A DNA stretch of 64,000 nucleotides from Methanomicrobiales archaeon HGW-Methanomicrobiales-1 (GTDB lineage: Archaea; Halobacteriota; Methanomicrobia; Methanomicrobiales; Methanospirillaceae). Positions within the stretch are counted from its first letter, which is position 1, and every line of letters starts with the position of its first letter. The notes under the pieces are model-generated. The model made no database searches and was not told where the DNA came from. It worked only from the letters and a program-made list of their open reading frames with translations. The stretch is taken from NCBI GenBank assembly GCA_002839675.1, contig PGYM01000001.1, positions 548,683 through 612,682 of the forward strand, read 5' to 3'. Position numbers and translations under genes: made by a program. Shown piece after piece: positions 62,452 through 64,000 of this stretch.

Positions 62452-62960
62452 GGAAACGATTGTTTGCCGAACACCTTGTGGGTGGCAACTTTGGCAATAT
62501 GAGTGTGAGATCCGCAGATGGTGGTTTTTTCATCAAGCGCACCGGGACCTGTCTTGATGTTGCTACTGAACTGGTGCACGTACCGCTTTCGGGTGATGCG
62601 CCCAAAGCTGCCTCCAGTGAGTACCGGGTGCATCGTGCTGTATATGCCACAACAAACCATGCCGCGATTGTTCACGCCCATCCCCCGTACGCGGTTGCAG
62701 CATCGCTGGTCATGGATGCGATTGTCCCGGAAGACAGTGAAGGGGAGATGTTCTGCCCGCTGATTCCGGTGGTGACGGGTGCACCCGGCTCGCAGGAAGT
62801 TGCCGATAATGTTGCGCGTGCCCTTTCCACTTCGAAACTGGTGATTGCCCGGGGACACGGCACGTTTGCCGCGGGTGCAACGCTCGATGACGCGTATGTG
62901 TTGACTTCGCTTGCCGAACATTCCTGCCGGGTGCTCGCGCTCAAGCGGCAGTTTCTCTGA
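62424..62960 (+). CDS. Class II aldolase (fuculose-1-phosphate aldolase-like)
   Basis: A 178-residue zinc-dependent aldolase/epimerase-family protein. EHLVGGNFGNMSVR, IKRTGTCLD, SSEYRVHRAVY, the metal pair HAHPPY and ARGHGTFAAG with its His are visible. Methanogens use a related L-fuculose-1-phosphate aldolase (MJ1418) to make lactaldehyde, a candidate precursor of the lactate part of F420. It overlaps the glycosylase gene by 28 bases and ends the trxA-npdG operon. Confidence 0.85.
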   Translation: MYSGEFERIGKRLFAEHLVGGNFGNMSVRSADGGFFIKRTGTCLDVATELVHVPLSGDAPKAASSEYRVHRAVYATTNHAAIVHAHPPYAVAASLVMDAIVPEDSEGEMFCPLIPVVTGAPGSQEVADNVARALSTSKLVIARGHGTFAAGATLDDAYVLTSLAEHSCRVLALKRQFL

Positions 62961-63814
62961 TTATTTTTTGATAAGGAAAAATTGTACAAAAAATTCCTGA
63001 ACCGGATTTTTCCGGAATAAAAAAAACCGGGAATTCGTGATCCCGGGTTCCGGAAATAATTTTTTAAAAAATTCCTGGCGATTTTTTTTGAATGAAAAAA
63101 TATTTTTTTGGATATTCCGAAAAATAAAAAACCAAACGGCTCGGTGTTCCTGATAAAATCCTGAATCTTTCGTATCGGTCCCAGTCGCCCCCGGATAATC
63201 CCCAAAATCCACCCCCGTCAGGAGTTTATGGGGGTCATGAAAAAGGGGGGTTTGATCCCTCGAAAACCCTGTAAAATGCCCGGTTTGCCAAACGGAGCAT
63301 TTCCCAAAAACCCCGCAAAACGCCCGGATTCCATCAGGGCAATTAGCATGGAGAAAATTAAAAAAAGGGTTCATTCCGGGGTTTTCAGGATCTGGGTGGA
63401 TTTTCCTTCCGGATTTTCGGAAGATAGGAAGGTAGCGGCTCGGAAAAAAAGTGCTGCCAAAGCGCAATAATGTGCATCAGAATGCATTATATGCGCCTCA
63501 AATTGTGCCTATTTTTGTGATTGGAGCGATTTAAGCCGAAATAATTGGAGAATAACTGGGGGTGGCGGGATTTCAGGGTACCGGGTGGGATCCCCCGGGT
63601 CGGACTGGTGTGCGTGGCAGGCCGGGAATTTTTCCGGAAATTCTTATGAGAAAAATTTCCGGAATTTTCTAAAAATAATTTTCGGATCCGGATTTTTTCC
63701 TGTACAAAAAACCGGGCCGGGAAAAATTACGGATCGGATAATTGTTTGCTGGGAAAAAATCCAGATAACCCAATCAATCGTATGAGAATTTTTTTTCTGA
63801 TTAGTAAAAAAAAA
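62961..63814. other. Low-complexity, hairpin-rich noncoding region
   Basis: About 850 bases with no credible gene. Short inverted repeats recur: an AACCGG-type arm followed by CCGGAA near 63000-63020, CCGGGA...TCCCGG near 63030-63050, and TTCCGG copies near 63630-63665. A run of A/T-rich spacers surrounds them. Frames translated here (for example minus-strand 62961-63467) are composed of Phe, Lys and Arg runs and lack signals. A minus-strand terminator of the GT2 gene or an element remnant is possible. Confidence 0.5.
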
Positions 63815-64000
63815 TTACTTGGGATATTTCGGGGATTGCAGGATCTGTATCTCCCGGATGATCTCGCGGTGGAAGACCAGCAGCATATCGCTGATCATCC
63901 CAAACATGAAGATCTCAATACCCACCACGATCAGAAGCACGGTAAGGATAGTGAGCGGAATGTGTTCGATGTTGTGCATCCATTCGAGAACCACAAAGAC
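63815..64000 (-). CDS. Membrane glycosyltransferase family 2, C-terminal end (5' end outside window)
   Basis: The last 61 codons of a minus-strand gene. They read VFVVLEWMHNIEHIPLTILT, then a membrane helix (LLIVVGIEIFMFGM) and a charged HREIIREIQILQ tail. Dolichol-phosphate sugar transferases of archaea end like this, but the catalytic domain is not in the window. The stop is the TAA at 63815-63817. Confidence 0.6.
   Translation of the reverse strand, partial: VFVVLEWMHNIEHIPLTILTVLLIVVGIEIFMFGMISDMLLVFHREIIREIQILQSPKYPK

Noticed and set aside
62961-63467. A 168-codon minus-strand open frame
   Set aside because: Phe/Lys runs arise from the A/T-rich hairpin sequence; no ribosome site, no domain, and a competing frame of similar quality on the plus strand (63228-63470).
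1-64000. CRISPR arrays, cas genes, or phage structural genes
   Set aside because: I looked for regularly spaced direct repeats and for capsid, portal, terminase or cas motifs across both strands and saw none.

Overview
The window comes from a methanogenic archaeon, most likely a Methanomicrobiales species of the Methanoregula type. The signs are the McrA arginine methylase Mmp10, an F420-dependent NADP reductase, RtcB with archease, a two-subunit pyruvate carboxylase, an archaeal SecF-SecD pair, DUF2111- and DUF2551-like small proteins, and an elongator tRNA-Met with an intron at position 37/38. Genus is an inference; no marker was searched.

About two thirds of the window (1-44.7 kb) is one large, AT-rich surface-glycan locus made of overlapping minus-strand operons. 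Bases 1-4.0 kb hold a UDP-L-FucNAc-type set (4,6-dehydratase, reductase, 2-epimerase) and a glycosyltransferase. Bases 4.0-15.6 kb hold an AsnB-type amidotransferase, methyltransferases, glycosyltransferases, a CDP-6-deoxyhexose set (rfbF, rfbG, cupin epimerase, reductase) and a B12-binding radical SAM enzyme. Bases 15.6-17.0 kb are a graveyard of three different broken transposases.

Bases 18.4-23.7 kb hold what I consider the most interesting unit: a compact PAPS/sulfation module. A PHP-family phosphatase (candidate PAP phosphatase) and a sulfotransferase form one operon. It is divergent from a second operon in which a one-barrel pyruvate-kinase homologue, APS kinase and ATP sulfurylase overlap by 1-4 bases. 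Methanogens normally take sulfur as sulfide, so these genes probably serve sulfation of a surface glycan rather than sulfur assimilation.

Bases 23.8-40.1 kb look like a nonulosonic-acid (pseudaminic/legionaminic-like) pathway: PseB, a DegT aminotransferase, acetyltransferases, a NeuB/PseI synthase, two SpsF-type cytidylyltransferases, two Gfo/Idh/MocA oxidoreductases, a class III aminotransferase, and an N-acetyl sugar amidotransferase next to an amidase. Bases 40.2-44.7 kb hold the Wzm/Wzt-type ABC exporter with UDP-ManNAc dehydrogenase and a UDP-sugar epimerase.

From 44.8 kb the DNA is more GC-rich and housekeeping: tRNA-Thr, mmp10, a DUF350 membrane protein, tRNA-Met, pycA/pycB, an ECF-type biotin importer (ecfT, two ecfA, bioY), birA, RtcB/archease, secF-secD, thioredoxin, npdG, a HhH-GPD DNA glycosylase and a class II aldolase. 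The biotin genes form a logical unit: BioY-ECF imports biotin, BirA attaches it to PycB, and a perfect inverted repeat with the layout of a BirA operator lies at the bioY start. The window closes with a roughly 850-base hairpin-rich noncoding stretch and the C-terminus of a membrane glycosyltransferase.
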